64,000 bases of DNA from Stenotrophomonas maltophilia. GTDB lineage: Bacteria > Pseudomonadota > Gammaproteobacteria > Xanthomonadales > Xanthomonadaceae. This document shows, piece by piece, positions 35,684-44,853 of this stretch; the first letter of the stretch is position 1, and each line of letters starts with the position of its first letter. Location: contig NZ_LT906480.1 of NCBI RefSeq assembly GCF_900186865.1, positions 4,668,001-4,732,000 on the forward strand, given 5' to 3'. A program made the translations under genes and the position numbers. The notes under the pieces were generated by a model. The model was not told the DNA's origin and did no database searches. It was given only the letters and a program-made list of their open reading frames with translations.

Positions 35684-38600
35684 TCATGGGGCGACGATGC
35701 TGGCGGAGTCGCCCTCCTGGCCGATCAGTACGGCATTGGCCCAGTTGGCGCAGACCTGGGCGGGTTGACTGCCCTGCGCACCCAGCGTGCGCAGGCTCAG
35801 GGTGGAAAGGCCTCGGATGTCCAGCTCCGGCTTGACCACGCCGGGTGCCTTCACCAGGCCGCTGTCATACAACAGGCGGTTGTCACCCCAGACCTGGAAC
35901 TGCAGGCCACCGGCGGTGCGGCAGGCGTCGTCGATGCCGAGGTCGGCACGCAGCAGGTGCCAGCCGCCCTGCAGGCGCAGGTCGATGCGGCTGTTGGCGC
36001 CGACGCCCAGGCCACGGCGGAACTGCAGGCCGTTCATGCGCATGCCGGCGTCGCCACGGAAGGACTGGTCGGTGCGCACCTGGCTGGCCAGCGCGGCCGG
36101 CACCGGTAGCTCGGAGAGATAGCGCTGCCGGGCCGGTCGCTCCGGTTCCTGGTGTTCGAGGATGTGGAAGGTAGACAAGGCGATCGGGCCGACGTCGCGT
36201 GGCTGCAGTGCATCGAATGCGCGGGCGCTGCCCTGTGCGGCGGTGACCATCGGGTCGGTGCTGCTGGCGCCGTCGCCTTCGGGGTTCTGCACGCTCAGCA
36301 CGCGGAAGCGCAGCAGGCGCCCGGCATGGGCCGGGAACGCGATGCGCTGCACGCCCTCCTTCAACTGCAGGCGGCCACGTGCGATCGGCTCGCCCCACTC
36401 GCCATTGCTGTCGCCCAGGTACACCTCGTAGTCGCGCACCTGGCCGTGCTTCCAGTTCTTGTCGTTGCGCGGCGCGATGTCGATGCCGTCGATCATCCTG
36501 CGCTCGCCGAAGCCGATCACCCACTCATGCGCACCGGTGCGCACGGCCTGGTTGCGCACACTGCGGAACCAGGTGGCCGGATCGTCGTCGAAGGCATTTT
36601 CCAGCGCATGGCCAGGCTCTTCGGCCGGGCGGTTGACCACCAGCAGGCTGTCGGCCGGCAGTTCGCGGCCCAGCACCGGCGCAGCCGGATAGGCATCGTC
36701 GGCGGCCGCAGCGACCACCGCGAAGTCCAGCTGCAGTTGCAGCGGCTGGCGGATGTCCTGGGTAGCGGTACGCACGTGCAGCGTGCCACGGCGCTCCTTG
36801 GCATCGAAGTACCAGCCCTCAGCCGCACCGTTGAACGCCGCCGCATCGGCCAGCGCCGGCAACGCGCGGCCACCGGCCTGCACCGCACGCGGCGCCTGGA
36901 GGCTGAGCACGCGCAGGCCATAACGACGCTGCGCCAGCTGGCCGTTGTACTGGCCCTGCACCGGATCGATCTGCACCTGCACCGGGCCACTGCCCTGCGC
37001 CGGCGCCTGCACGCGGATTACCTGCGTGCTCGACTCACCCTGCTGGTAGCGGCGCGTGTTGCCATCGTCTTCATACAGCGTGTACTGCGACTCGCCCTGC
37101 GGGTACAGGTCGAACGTCACTTCATCCAGCGGCTTCTCGCCGTCGAACAGCATCGACGGGTACATCGGCAGGATCGCACCGGCACGCACGAACACCGGCA
37201 ACGTGGCCAGGTCCACCTGGCGGTCGAGCTGGCGGCCGTCGGCGCCGGCCTGCACGCGGCGGCCATCCCAGTAGTCGATCCAGCCGCCGGCCGGCAGGTG
37301 GATGTCGCGGCGCCAGCCACGGCTGGCGGCCTGGCTGCGGTACACCGGCGCCACCAGCAGGTCGCGGCCAAGCAGGAACTGGTACTTGTAGGTTTCATCC
37401 TGCGCATGCGGGTCGCGCGGGTTGTCCCACATCAGGCCGCGCACCGGCGGTGCACCGGTCTGCGCAGCCTCGTGCACCAGCCCGTACATGTACGGGGTCA
37501 GGCGCATCTTCAACTTCAGGTAATCGCGGTTGATGCTGCGATAGGGCTCGTCGTACCACCACGGGTGCTTGCGTGCGTTCGACGACCAGCCGCTCATGCC
37601 CATCAGCACCGGGGTGAAGGCTTTCCACTGCAGGTCGCGGGTGAAGGTTTCGGCGCTGCCGCCGAAGATCGCATCCACATCGCCACTGGCGTAGGCCATG
37701 CCGGACAGGCCCGAACCGACCAGGGTTGGCACGTGCCAGCGGATGTAATCCCAGCTGCTGCTCTGGTCGCCGGTCCACGCTACGGCGTAGCGCTGGATGC
37801 CGGCCCAGCCCATCACCGTCCACAGGAACGGGCGCGAATCGGAATTGTCGAGGATGCCGTTGAACGCCTGACGGTTGGCGTCCATCGCGAACTGGTAGCC
37901 CTTGCCGGTCCAGGCCACGTCCAGCTTCTGCACGCGGCTGCCGGCCTTGCCCACTTCCCAGGCGATCTTGTCGACGCCGTTCTCGGTCCACAGACCGGTG
38001 CGGAAGCCGTACTTGGCCAAGCCCTGCACGGTTTCCGGCAGCTTCTTGTAACCGCAGCCGTAGCCATCGTTGGGCAGGATCCAGCCACCGGGCATGTCGT
38101 GGGCGCGGTACTGCTTGGCCACCGAGTCGATCACATCCGGCGTGGTGCCGGTCGGGCCGTCACTCCAGCCTTCGGGCACGGTGCCGGGCTTCTTGGCATT
38201 GTCACCGTCGTTGTAGCAATCGGCATCGCCGTAGGACAGCGCCCAGCGCGCGACCATGTTCGGGCGGCCGGTCAGCTGGGTGTAGCGCTCGATCAGTTTC
38301 GGCAGGTCGGCGCCGACGAAGTAATAGGCATCGAAGCGGTCTTCGCGGTGCAGCAGCGTGGCCTGGTCGGCCTCGCGCAGATCGTAGCTGCCATCGCTCC
38401 AGGTGTTGCGCAGCATGCCCCAGCCACGGCTGCTCAGCAGCATCGGTGCAGGGCTGGGGCGGTCGCCCTCTTCCCAGCCGCCGGAGTAGGACACGTCCAG
38501 CTCGCGGCCCTTGAACTGGTAACGGCCGTTCTGCTGGCCGCCACCGAAGTAGCCCTCATCGGCCTGCGAGGACAGCACCTGCACGCTCTGCGTGGCATCC

Positions 38601-39043
38601 AGGTCCAGCGGCTGCAGTTCCTGCCACAGCGCGGTGGGCTGGCCGTTGTCCAGGCGTTCCAGGCGCATGCGCAGCGGCTGCCGCTGTACATGCAGGACCA
38701 GTGCATCGGTGCGCACGCGGATTTCCTGTGCGTCTTCTTCCAGCTGCGCCTTCACGTTCGCCTTGGGCTGCGGCAGCACGATCGGTGCGGCCTTGTCGCC
38801 GGCACCGGTCAGCGTGCCGTTGCGGCCGGCCTGCACGCGGATGATGTCGGTGGCCGGCAGTTCGATGCGGATGCGCGCGCCCTTGTCGGTCTGCAGGTCC
38901 CAGCCCTGCACGCCGTCGCCGCTGGCGCTGGCGGCAACCGAACGCAGGTTGCCGACCGGCTCGGCCTGGGCCGGCATGGACGCCAGCATCAATGCCGGCA
39001 ACAGGGCCAGCATCAGCGGCGAGCGACGAACGCAGTTTTCCAC
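35684..39043 (-). CDS. GH31 glycosidase with CBM32 and NPCBM domains (predicted alpha-GalNAcase or alpha-galactosidase)
   Basis: 1119 aa from a GTG start (VENCVRRSPLML...), chosen because GGGAG lies six bases upstream and a signal peptide follows (LPALMLASMPAQA). GH31 N-terminal beta-sandwich, then a TIM barrel with the likely nucleophile in LDVAWTGKGYQF (Asp near 374) and acid/base in WTGDQSSSWDYIRW (Asp near 426), then C-terminal beta-domains. A discoidin/CBM32-like module (~795-935) and an NPCBM module (~970-1115; FRGDAGMRMNGLQFRRGLG) complete it. DVAW and SGDVDAIFGG differ from alpha-glucosidases and resemble GalNAc/galactose-acting GH31 members, which agrees with the neighbouring aga genes. 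Substrate is inferred. Confidence 0.85.
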   Translation of the reverse strand: MENCVRRSPLMLALLPALMLASMPAQAEPVGNLRSVAASASGDGVQGWDLQTDKGARIRIELPATDIIRVQAGRNGTLTGAGDKAAPIVLPQPKANVKAQLEEDAQEIRVRTDALVLHVQRQPLRMRLERLDNGQPTALWQELQPLDLDATQSVQVLSSQADEGYFGGGQQNGRYQFKGRELDVSYSGGWEEGDRPSPAPMLLSSRGWGMLRNTWSDGSYDLREADQATLLHREDRFDAYYFVGADLPKLIERYTQLTGRPNMVARWALSYGDADCYNDGDNAKKPGTVPEGWSDGPTGTTPDVIDSVAKQYRAHDMPGGWILPNDGYGCGYKKLPETVQGLAKYGFRTGLWTENGVDKIAWEVGKAGSRVQKLDVAWTGKGYQFAMDANRQAFNGILDNSDSRPFLWTVMGWAGIQRYAVAWTGDQSSSWDYIRWHVPTLVGSGLSGMAYASGDVDAIFGGSAETFTRDLQWKAFTPVLMGMSGWSSNARKHPWWYDEPYRSINRDYLKLKMRLTPYMYGLVHEAAQTGAPPVRGLMWDNPRDPHAQDETYKYQFLLGRDLLVAPVYRSQAASRGWRRDIHLPAGGWIDYWDGRRVQAGADGRQLDRQVDLATLPVFVRAGAILPMYPSMLFDGEKPLDEVTFDLYPQGESQYTLYEDDGNTRRYQQGESSTQVIRVQAPAQGSGPVQVQIDPVQGQYNGQLAQRRYGLRVLSLQAPRAVQAGGRALPALADAAAFNGAAEGWYFDAKERRGTLHVRTATQDIRQPLQLQLDFAVVAAAADDAYPAAPVLGRELPADSLLVVNRPAEEPGHALENAFDDDPATWFRSVRNQAVRTGAHEWVIGFGERRMIDGIDIAPRNDKNWKHGQVRDYEVYLGDSNGEWGEPIARGRLQLKEGVQRIAFPAHAGRLLRFRVLSVQNPEGDGASSTDPMVTAAQGSARAFDALQPRDVGPIALSTFHILEHQEPERPARQRYLSELPVPAALASQVRTDQSFRGDAGMRMNGLQFRRGLGVGANSRIDLRLQGGWHLLRADLGIDDACRTAGGLQFQVWGDNRLLYDSGLVKAPGVVKPELDIRGLSTLSLRTLGAQGSQPAQVCANWANAVLIGQEGDSASIVAP

Positions 39044-39070
39044 GCGGACTCCCAACCCGTTCACCGGGCG

Positions 39071-39079
39071 TTTCGAAAG
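39071..39079. promoter_or_regulatory. TTTCGAAAG box 1 (candidate AgaR site)
   Basis: TTTCGAAAG within CGTTTCGAAAGCG, 28 bp upstream of the GH31 GTG start. The TTCGAAAG core recurs at 39106-39113 and 39318-39326 in the same divergent promoter region. E. coli AgaR is known to bind CTTTC-containing repeats, and its complement GAAAG is part of this box. Confidence 0.5.
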
Positions 39080-39105
39080 CGATTGGGCCGACTCTAGGGC
39101 AGCGA

Positions 39106-39169
39106 TTCGAAAGATGTCAACAAATTGAAAAGAAAAAGGAAGATATATTCCATTGAAACGAAAGTTGGT
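39106..39169. promoter_or_regulatory. TTCGAAAG box 2 with GAAA-rich direct repeats
   Basis: TTCGAAAG at 39106-39113, then ATTGAAAAGAAAAAGG (from 39124) and ATTGAAACGAAAGTTG (from 39153). The repeated GAAA/GAAAG units at about 28-bp spacing lie in the GH31-side promoter. Together with boxes 1 and 3 they make a credible DeoR-type (AgaR) operator array. Confidence 0.5.
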
Positions 39170-39284
39170 GCGCCGCAATACTTTGTGTAATCGCTTGCAC
39201 ACGCCTGTTAAGCATTGTGCGATACGGCATCCGGCGGATTCTTGCGTTTTCCCACGTGCTCTGGGCAGAGCGAAGTCGGCGTCA

Positions 39285-39331
39285 CATTTTCTTTCTTTTT
39301 ACTTTCGCTATTTGACATTTCGAAAGAAAAC
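39285..39331. promoter_or_regulatory. CTTTC repeats and TTTCGAAAG box 3 (agaS promoter)
   Basis: CATTTTCTTTCTTTTTACTT carries tandem CTTTC units, and 12 bp later TTTCGAAAG at 39318-39326 is followed by AAAAC. It ends about 35 bp before the preferred agaS start. The arrangement mirrors the GAAAG repeats on the other side of the intergenic region, as expected for one regulator controlling both divergent operons. Confidence 0.55.
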
Positions 39332-39365
39332 ACAGATGGTGCGCTGGCCCAACTGGAACCTGCGA

Positions 39366-40520
39366 ATGGACGTCACCCTGCTTTCCGATGTGTCCGCCTG
39401 GCAGCGCCTTGGCGGAGCCGATACCGCTACCGAAATCGCCCAGCAGCCTGCGCTGTGGGAAGCCCTCGCACAGGACCTGTCGCGTGCCCGCGACCGCCTG
39501 CAGGCCTTCCTCGGCGACAGCCTCAACGATCCCAACCAGCGCGTGCTGTTCACCGGCGCCGGCAGCTCCGGCTTCATCGCCGAAATGGTGGCCGACGCGA
39601 TCAACGCGCAGTGGCCAGCCGATGTGCGCGTGGTGCACACCACCAGCCTGCTGACCCACCCGGCGCTGTACCTGCAGCGCGACCGCCCGACCCTGCTGGT
39701 CTCGTTCGGCCGCAGCGGTTCCAGCCCGGAAAGCGTGGCGGCGGTTGACCGCGTGCGCAGCGACGTGGATGACGCGCGCTTCCTCGACATCACCTGCAAC
39801 GCCGATGGCGAACTGGCCCGCCGTGGGGCCGGCCGTGCCGATACCTGCACCCTGCTGATGCCGTCGGCCAGCTGCGACCGCGCCTTCGCCATGACCAGCA
39901 GCCTGACCTGCATGCTGTTGGCCGCGCTGACCGTGTTCGATCGTTCGCCGTGGGATGCGCGCGTGGCGCGCCTGAAGCAGATCGCCGCGCTGGCCCGCGA
40001 AGGCCAGGCGCAGTGGGACGCACCGGTGGCGGCGCTGGCGCAGCGCCCGTTCAACCGCATCATCTACCTCGGCAGCGGCCCGCTGGAAGCGCTGGCACGC
40101 GAGTGCGCGCTGAAGGTGCTGGAACTGACCGCCGGCCGCGTGCTGGCGCTGGCCAACACCCCGCTGGGCTTCCGTCATGGGCCGAAGTCGACGCTGGATG
40201 GCAACACCCTGGTGGTGGTGCTGCGCAGCGTGCAGCCGCTGGCGCGCCGCTACGAACAGGACCTGCTGGAAGAACTGCGCCGCGACGGCGTGGCCGGCCA
40301 GGTGCTGGCGATCGGCCCGCATTCGGACATCGGCGCCGATGACGAATACACCCTCACCGTGCCGGCACTGGACGACCCGTGGCTGGCGCCGGTGTGGCTG
40401 GGCTTCGCGCAGCTGTTCGCGCTGCAGCGCTCGGCCGCGCTTGGCCTGACCCCGGACAACCCGTTCCCGGATGGCACCGTCAACCGCGTCGTCAAGGGCG
40501 TCACCATCCACCATGGCTGA
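39366..40520 (+). CDS. agaS: SIS-domain galactosamine-6-phosphate deaminase/isomerase
   Basis: 384 aa from ATG 39366. An ATG at 39336 adds ten residues but would place the start next to a putative operator; homologues begin like MDVTLLSDVSAWQRLGGADT. Two SIS sugar-phosphate isomerase domains: VLFTGAGSSGFIAEMVADAI, LLVSFGRSGSSPESVAAVDR, IYLGSGPLEALARECALKVL, ANTPLGFRHGPKS. AgaS converts D-galactosamine-6-P to D-tagatose-6-P and ammonia. First gene of the plus-strand aga operon; its last eight bases overlap agaK. Confidence 0.9.
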   Translation: MDVTLLSDVSAWQRLGGADTATEIAQQPALWEALAQDLSRARDRLQAFLGDSLNDPNQRVLFTGAGSSGFIAEMVADAINAQWPADVRVVHTTSLLTHPALYLQRDRPTLLVSFGRSGSSPESVAAVDRVRSDVDDARFLDITCNADGELARRGAGRADTCTLLMPSASCDRAFAMTSSLTCMLLAALTVFDRSPWDARVARLKQIAALAREGQAQWDAPVAALAQRPFNRIIYLGSGPLEALARECALKVLELTAGRVLALANTPLGFRHGPKSTLDGNTLVVVLRSVQPLARRYEQDLLEELRRDGVAGQVLAIGPHSDIGADDEYTLTVPALDDPWLAPVWLGFAQLFALQRSAALGLTPDNPFPDGTVNRVVKGVTIHHG

Positions 40521-41451
40521 GCTGATCGCCCACGCCTGCTACGGCATCGACATCGGCGGCACCAAGATCGAGCTGGTGGCGTGCGATGCGGCGATGCAGG
40601 TCACCTGGCGCCGCCGCGTGGCCACCCCACAGGGTGACTACGACGGCTTCCTGCAGGCGGTGGTGGCGCTGGTGGCCGAGGCGGACGCCGCCCTCGGCCG
40701 CAGCGATGCGGCCATCGGCATCGCCCTGCCCGGCGTGCGTGACCGCCGCAGCGGCCGCCAGCTCAGCGCGAACGTGCCTGCACTGACCGGCCAATGCGTG
40801 GCGCAGGATCTGCAGGCACGCCTGCAGCGCCCGCTCCACTTCGGCAACGATCTGCAGTGCTTTGCCCTGTCTGAAGCGCACGGCGGCGCGGCTGACGGCT
40901 ACCCCAGCATGTTCGGCGCCATCCTCGGCACTGGTGCCGGCGGCGGCTTCTGCCTGCACGGCCGGCTGCTGTCCGGCTTCAACGGCCTGGCCGGCGAATG
41001 GGGCCACTGGAGCGTGCCCGGCCACCTGCTGCAGCGCCACGGCCTGCCGCTGCTGGACTGCGGCTGCGGCCTGCAGGGCTGCGTGGAGCGCTATGTGTCC
41101 GGCAGCGGTGTGGCGATGATCGAGCGGCACCTCGGTGGCAGCGCCGCCGACGCCAGCGCCGTGATCGCCCTGGCCGAAGCCGGCGATGCACGTGCGCGCA
41201 AGGCGTTGGACATCCACCGCGATCTGCTTGGCCACAGCCTGGCCGCGCTGGTGCTGGCGCTGGACCCGCACGTGATCGTGCTCGGCGGTGGTCTCTCGCA
41301 GTACGCGCCGCTGTACCAGCAGCTGCCGTCGGCCATCGCTGCCCATCTGTTCAACGGCGTGCAGGTACCGCCGATCGTGCCGCCGCGCTTCGGCGATGCC
41401 GGTGGCGCACGTGGTGCCGCCCTGCTCGCCTGCCAACCCTCGTTTTCCTGA
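40513..41451 (+). CDS. agaK: ROK-family N-acetylgalactosamine kinase
   Basis: 312 aa from ATG 40513, overlapping agaS by eight bases. ROK signatures: YGIDIGGTKIELVACD (ATP phosphate loop), FGNDLQCFALSEAHGGA with the catalytic Asp, GAILGTGAGGGFC, and the zinc-binding run LLDCGCGLQGCVERYVSGSG. ROK kinases phosphorylate free N-acetylhexosamines at O6. In this operon the substrate is most likely GalNAc, giving GalNAc-6-P. This non-PTS route matches the aga pathways described in Shewanella. Confidence 0.88.
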   Translation: MAELIAHACYGIDIGGTKIELVACDAAMQVTWRRRVATPQGDYDGFLQAVVALVAEADAALGRSDAAIGIALPGVRDRRSGRQLSANVPALTGQCVAQDLQARLQRPLHFGNDLQCFALSEAHGGAADGYPSMFGAILGTGAGGGFCLHGRLLSGFNGLAGEWGHWSVPGHLLQRHGLPLLDCGCGLQGCVERYVSGSGVAMIERHLGGSAADASAVIALAEAGDARARKALDIHRDLLGHSLAALVLALDPHVIVLGGGLSQYAPLYQQLPSAIAAHLFNGVQVPPIVPPRFGDAGGARGAALLACQPSFS

Positions 41452-41467
41452 TGTCCGGAGCCTGACC

Positions 41468-42802
41468 ATGTCCCCGTTGCAGACCCTGCTTGCCTCCCAC
41501 CGCGCCGGTGCCAACGTCGGCCTGTACAGCGTCTGCTGCAGCAACGAGCAGGTGCTGCGCGCGGCCATGCGCGTGGCGCTGGCGCATGGCACCGTGCTGC
41601 TGATCGAGGCGACCTCCAACCAGGTCGACCAGTTCGGCGGCTACACCGGCATGACCCCGCCGCAGTACCGCGATTACGTCGGCACGCTGGCCGATGAGGA
41701 AGGCTTCCCGCGCGAGCGGCTGATCCTGGGCGGTGACCACCTCGGCCCGAATGCCTGGCAGAAGCGCCCGGCCGCCGAAGCGATGACCCACGCGCGCGTG
41801 CTGATCGAAGCCTACGTCGCCGCCGGTTTCCACAAGATCCATCTCGACTGCAGCATGTCCTGCGCCGATGACCCGGTGCCGCTGCCCGATGCCATCGTTG
41901 CCGCACGCTCGGCCGAGCTGGCCGAGATCGCCGAACGCACCGCCGCCGAACACGGCCTGCCGCCGCCGGTCTACGTGATCGGTACCGAGGTGCCGATTCC
42001 CGGTGGAGAAGCCTCGCTTGCCGAGGGCCTGCAGGTGACCACGCCGGCCGCCGCCGCGCAGACCCTGGCCATCCACCAGCAGGCGTTCGACACGCCGCAG
42101 CTGCGTGATGCGTGGCAGCGCGTGATCGCGATGGTGGTGCAGCCTGGCGTCGACTTCGACCACAGCAGCGTGCACGAGTACGACCCGGCCGCCGCCAGCA
42201 CGCTGGCCGACTTCCTGGAACAGCAGCCACGCATCGTGTTCGAGGCGCACTCCACCGACTACCAGCGCGAAAGCGGCCTGCACGCGCTGGTGCGCGACCA
42301 CTTCGCCATCCTCAAGGTCGGCCCGGCGGCGACCTTCGCCTACCGCGAAGCGCTGTTCGCGCTGGCCGCGATCGAGGCCGAACTGCTGCCGGCCGCACAA
42401 TGCTCGCGCCTGCCGCAGGTACTGGACGAGGTGATGGTGGCGCAGCCGAAGTACTGGCAGTCCTACTACCAGGGCGATGAGGCAGCGCTGCGCCTGCTGC
42501 GCAGTTACTCCTTCAGCGACCGCTGCCGCTACTACTGGGGCGAGCCGGCGCTGGTACAGGCGGTGCAGACCCTGTTCGCCAACCTGGAACAGCACGCGCC
42601 GCCGCTGGTGCTGCTCAGCCAGTACCTGCCGGAACAGTACCGCGCCGTGCGCGAAGGCACCCTGGCCAACACCCCCACCGCACTGGTGCAGCACCGTATC
42701 GGCCTGTGCCTGGGTGAGTACGCCCGTGCCTGCAGCGCCAACCAGGCCGGAACCCGCACTCACCACGCAGGTTCGGCTGCCGCCGTTGCTGCGAACGGCT
42801 AA
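41468..42802 (+). CDS. agaZ: D-tagatose-1,6-bisphosphate aldolase subunit (GatZ/KbaZ type)
   Basis: 444 aa, slightly longer than E. coli KbaZ/GatZ (~420-426). ATG 41468 with GGAG seven bases upstream; the earlier in-frame codons lie inside agaK. Family segments: VGLYSVCCSNEQVLRAAM, LIEATSNQVDQFGGYTGM, LILGGDHLGPNAWQ, KIHLDCSMSCADD, GTEVPIPGGEA. In E. coli, KbaZ/GatZ is described as the non-catalytic partner of KbaY/GatY. No KbaY/GatY-type gene is in this cluster, so either it acts alone, as proposed for AgaZ in Shewanella, or uses a partner elsewhere. Confidence 0.9.
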   Translation: MSPLQTLLASHRAGANVGLYSVCCSNEQVLRAAMRVALAHGTVLLIEATSNQVDQFGGYTGMTPPQYRDYVGTLADEEGFPRERLILGGDHLGPNAWQKRPAAEAMTHARVLIEAYVAAGFHKIHLDCSMSCADDPVPLPDAIVAARSAELAEIAERTAAEHGLPPPVYVIGTEVPIPGGEASLAEGLQVTTPAAAAQTLAIHQQAFDTPQLRDAWQRVIAMVVQPGVDFDHSSVHEYDPAAASTLADFLEQQPRIVFEAHSTDYQRESGLHALVRDHFAILKVGPAATFAYREALFALAAIEAELLPAAQCSRLPQVLDEVMVAQPKYWQSYYQGDEAALRLLRSYSFSDRCRYYWGEPALVQAVQTLFANLEQHAPPLVLLSQYLPEQYRAVREGTLANTPTALVQHRIGLCLGEYARACSANQAGTRTHHAGSAAAVAANG

Positions 42803-42835
42803 TCTCTACCTTTCCCCGCGACACCGAGAATGGCC

Positions 42836-43612
42836 ATGCGCAACACCCGCTCCCGCCGGCAACAGATCCTGCAGCTGCTGATCGAGCACGGCTCGGTGCA
42901 GGTGGCCGATCTGGTCGAGCGCTTCGGCGTGTCGGCGGTGACCATCCGTGCCGACCTGACCCATTTCGAATCGCAGGGCCTGGCCAACCGTACCCACGGT
43001 GGCGCCACGCTGGTGCGCACGCCGCCGCAGGAACAGGACATCCACGAAAAGGACGCACTGAACCTGCCGCTGAAGGAATCGATCGGCGCGTGTGCCGCGC
43101 GCCTGGTACGGCCTGGTGACAACATCATCATCGACTCCGGCTCGACCACGATGACCCTGGCCCGCCACCTGCGCACGCAGCGCGACGTGACGGTGATGAC
43201 CAACGGGCTGAACATCGCCTGGGAACTGGCCAACGCGGCCGGCATCAACGTGCTGCTGACCGGCGGCCTGCTGCGCCAGCAGTCGCTGTCGCTGCAGGGC
43301 AGCCAGGCCGAAGCCAGCCTCAACTCCTACAGCTTCGACACGCTGTTCCTGGGCGTGGATGGCCTGGACCTGCAGTTCGGGTTGACCACCCATGACGAAG
43401 CCGAAGCCCGCCTCAACCATCGCATGGTCGAGCGTGCACGCCGTATCGTGGTGCTGACCGACGCCTCCAAGTTCGGGCGCGTCAGCCTGCACCGCATCGC
43501 CCTGCTGGATCAGATCCACACCATCATCACCGATGCCGGCATCGACGACGCAACCCGCGAGGGACTGCAGCGGCTGGGCATCGAGGTGATCATCGCCGAG
43601 CCCACCGCATGA
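42836..43612 (+). CDS. agaR: DeoR-family transcriptional regulator AgaR
   Basis: 258 aa from ATG 42836 (GAGA about eight bases upstream; the ATG two codons earlier is too close to it). DeoR HTH at residues ~5-58 (RRQQILQLLIEHGSVQVADL, FGVSAVTIRADLTHFESQGL) and the DeoR sugar-phosphate sensor domain (IIDSGSTTMTLARHL, VMTNGLNIAWELAN, FLGVDGLD, VVLTDASKFGR). Likely repressor of both aga arms, released by a pathway sugar phosphate. Candidate operators are in 39071-39331. It overlaps agaA by four bases (ATGA). Confidence 0.9.
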   Translation: MRNTRSRRQQILQLLIEHGSVQVADLVERFGVSAVTIRADLTHFESQGLANRTHGGATLVRTPPQEQDIHEKDALNLPLKESIGACAARLVRPGDNIIIDSGSTTMTLARHLRTQRDVTVMTNGLNIAWELANAAGINVLLTGGLLRQQSLSLQGSQAEASLNSYSFDTLFLGVDGLDLQFGLTTHDEAEARLNHRMVERARRIVVLTDASKFGRVSLHRIALLDQIHTIITDAGIDDATREGLQRLGIEVIIAEPTA

Positions 43613-44736
43613 GCGACACCCGTTCCCTGCATGGCCGCATCCTCACCCCGCTGGGTTGGCGGCGTGGCCACGTCCACTTCGATTCCCACGTGCGCCAGCT
43701 GCAGGTGGACGACCACAGCGGCGCTGACGATCTGCAGCTGCCGGTGATCCTGCCCGGCTTCATCGACCTGCATGTGCACGGCGCTGCAGGGGTGGACCTG
43801 ATGCAGGGCGGCGACGTGGCGCGCACCATCGCCCGCACCCATCTGCGCTTCGGTACCACCACGCTGCTGGCGACCACCATGACCGCCGGCCTGGATGAGA
43901 TCGAGCACGCGCTGCACGGCGTGGCCGCCACCATGGCCGCACCCGATGCAGACGCCGCCAGCATCGTCGGCGTACATCTGGAAGGGCCGTTCATCAGCCC
44001 GCAGCGGCTGGGCGCGCAGCCCAACCGCACCATCGAGGCGACGCTGGCGCTGGTACAGCAGCTGCACGCGCTGGCGCCGATCCGGGTGATGACGCTGGCG
44101 CCGGAGATCGGCGAGCACACCGCGCTGATTCCCGCGCTTTCGGCAATGGGCATCCGCGTGCAGCTCGGCCACAGCGCCGGTACCTACGAAGAAGGTGTTG
44201 CTGCGCTGCAGGCCGGTGCCTCCGGCTTCACCCATCTGTTCAACGGCATGACCGGCGTCGATCACTATCGCCCGGGCATCGCGGCGGCAGCACTCGCGCA
44301 TGCGCAGTACGCCGAGATCATTCCCGACCTGCAGCACATCCATCCCGGCGTGATCCGCCTGGCCGCGCGCGCGATCCCGCGCCTGTACGCAGTGACCGAC
44401 GCGACTGCCGCCACCGGCATGCCCGACGGCGAGTACGCGCTGGGCGAGCAGCGCGTGCACAAGTGCGGCGGCTGCGTGCGCCTGGCTACCGGTTCACTGG
44501 CCGGCAGCGCGCTGACCATGGACCAGGCGCTGCGCAACCTGGTGCAGGTGGGCCTGGAGCTGGCCGATGCCTCGCAACGTGTCTCCACCTTCCCGGCCGA
44601 CTACCTGGGCCTGGGCGATCGCGGCCGCATCGCGCCCGACGCCCGCGCCGACCTGGTGGTGCTGGACGCCGAACTGCGCCTGCAGCAGGTGGTGGTGGGT
44701 GGGCGCGTGGCGGATTTGAACGCAACACCAGCCTGA
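43609..44736 (+). CDS. agaA: N-acetylgalactosamine-6-phosphate deacetylase
   Basis: 375 aa, typical of NagA/AgaA. Amidohydrolase barrel with metal motif FIDLHVHGAAG (His55, His57), VGVHLEGPFISPQRLGAQP (metal-binding Glu), VQLGHSAGTYEEG, GFTHLFNGMTGVDHYRPG and catalytic Asp in YAVTDATAATG. Sequence alone cannot separate GlcNAc-6-P from GalNAc-6-P; the operon with agaS/agaZ points to GalNAc-6-P. Start overlaps agaR. Confidence 0.9.
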   Translation: MSDTRSLHGRILTPLGWRRGHVHFDSHVRQLQVDDHSGADDLQLPVILPGFIDLHVHGAAGVDLMQGGDVARTIARTHLRFGTTTLLATTMTAGLDEIEHALHGVAATMAAPDADAASIVGVHLEGPFISPQRLGAQPNRTIEATLALVQQLHALAPIRVMTLAPEIGEHTALIPALSAMGIRVQLGHSAGTYEEGVAALQAGASGFTHLFNGMTGVDHYRPGIAAAALAHAQYAEIIPDLQHIHPGVIRLAARAIPRLYAVTDATAATGMPDGEYALGEQRVHKCGGCVRLATGSLAGSALTMDQALRNLVQVGLELADASQRVSTFPADYLGLGDRGRIAPDARADLVVLDAELRLQQVVVGGRVADLNATPA

Positions 44737-44750
44737 CGCACCGCGCCTTT

Positions 44751-44819
44751 GTAGAGTCGAGCCATGCTCGACTGCTCTGCCGCGCCATGCGCGGTCAGTC
44801 GAGCATGGCTCGACTCTAC
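44751..44819. repeat. Paired GTAG-type REP elements
   Basis: GTAGAGTCGAGCCATGCTCG and its inverted copy ending GGCTCGACTCTAC, enclosing ~25 bp that itself contains GCGCCATGCGC. It is located between agaA and the MFS gene and may stabilise the upstream mRNA or attenuate the downstream transporter. Confidence 0.88.
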
Positions 44820-44853
44820 AGAAAGCAATCCGCACCGAAACACCTTCTGGGAT

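Noticed and set aside
36152..39097. 981-codon plus-strand frame opposite the GH31 gene
   Set aside because: Shadow of the GH31 gene, which has catalytic and carbohydrate-binding motifs.
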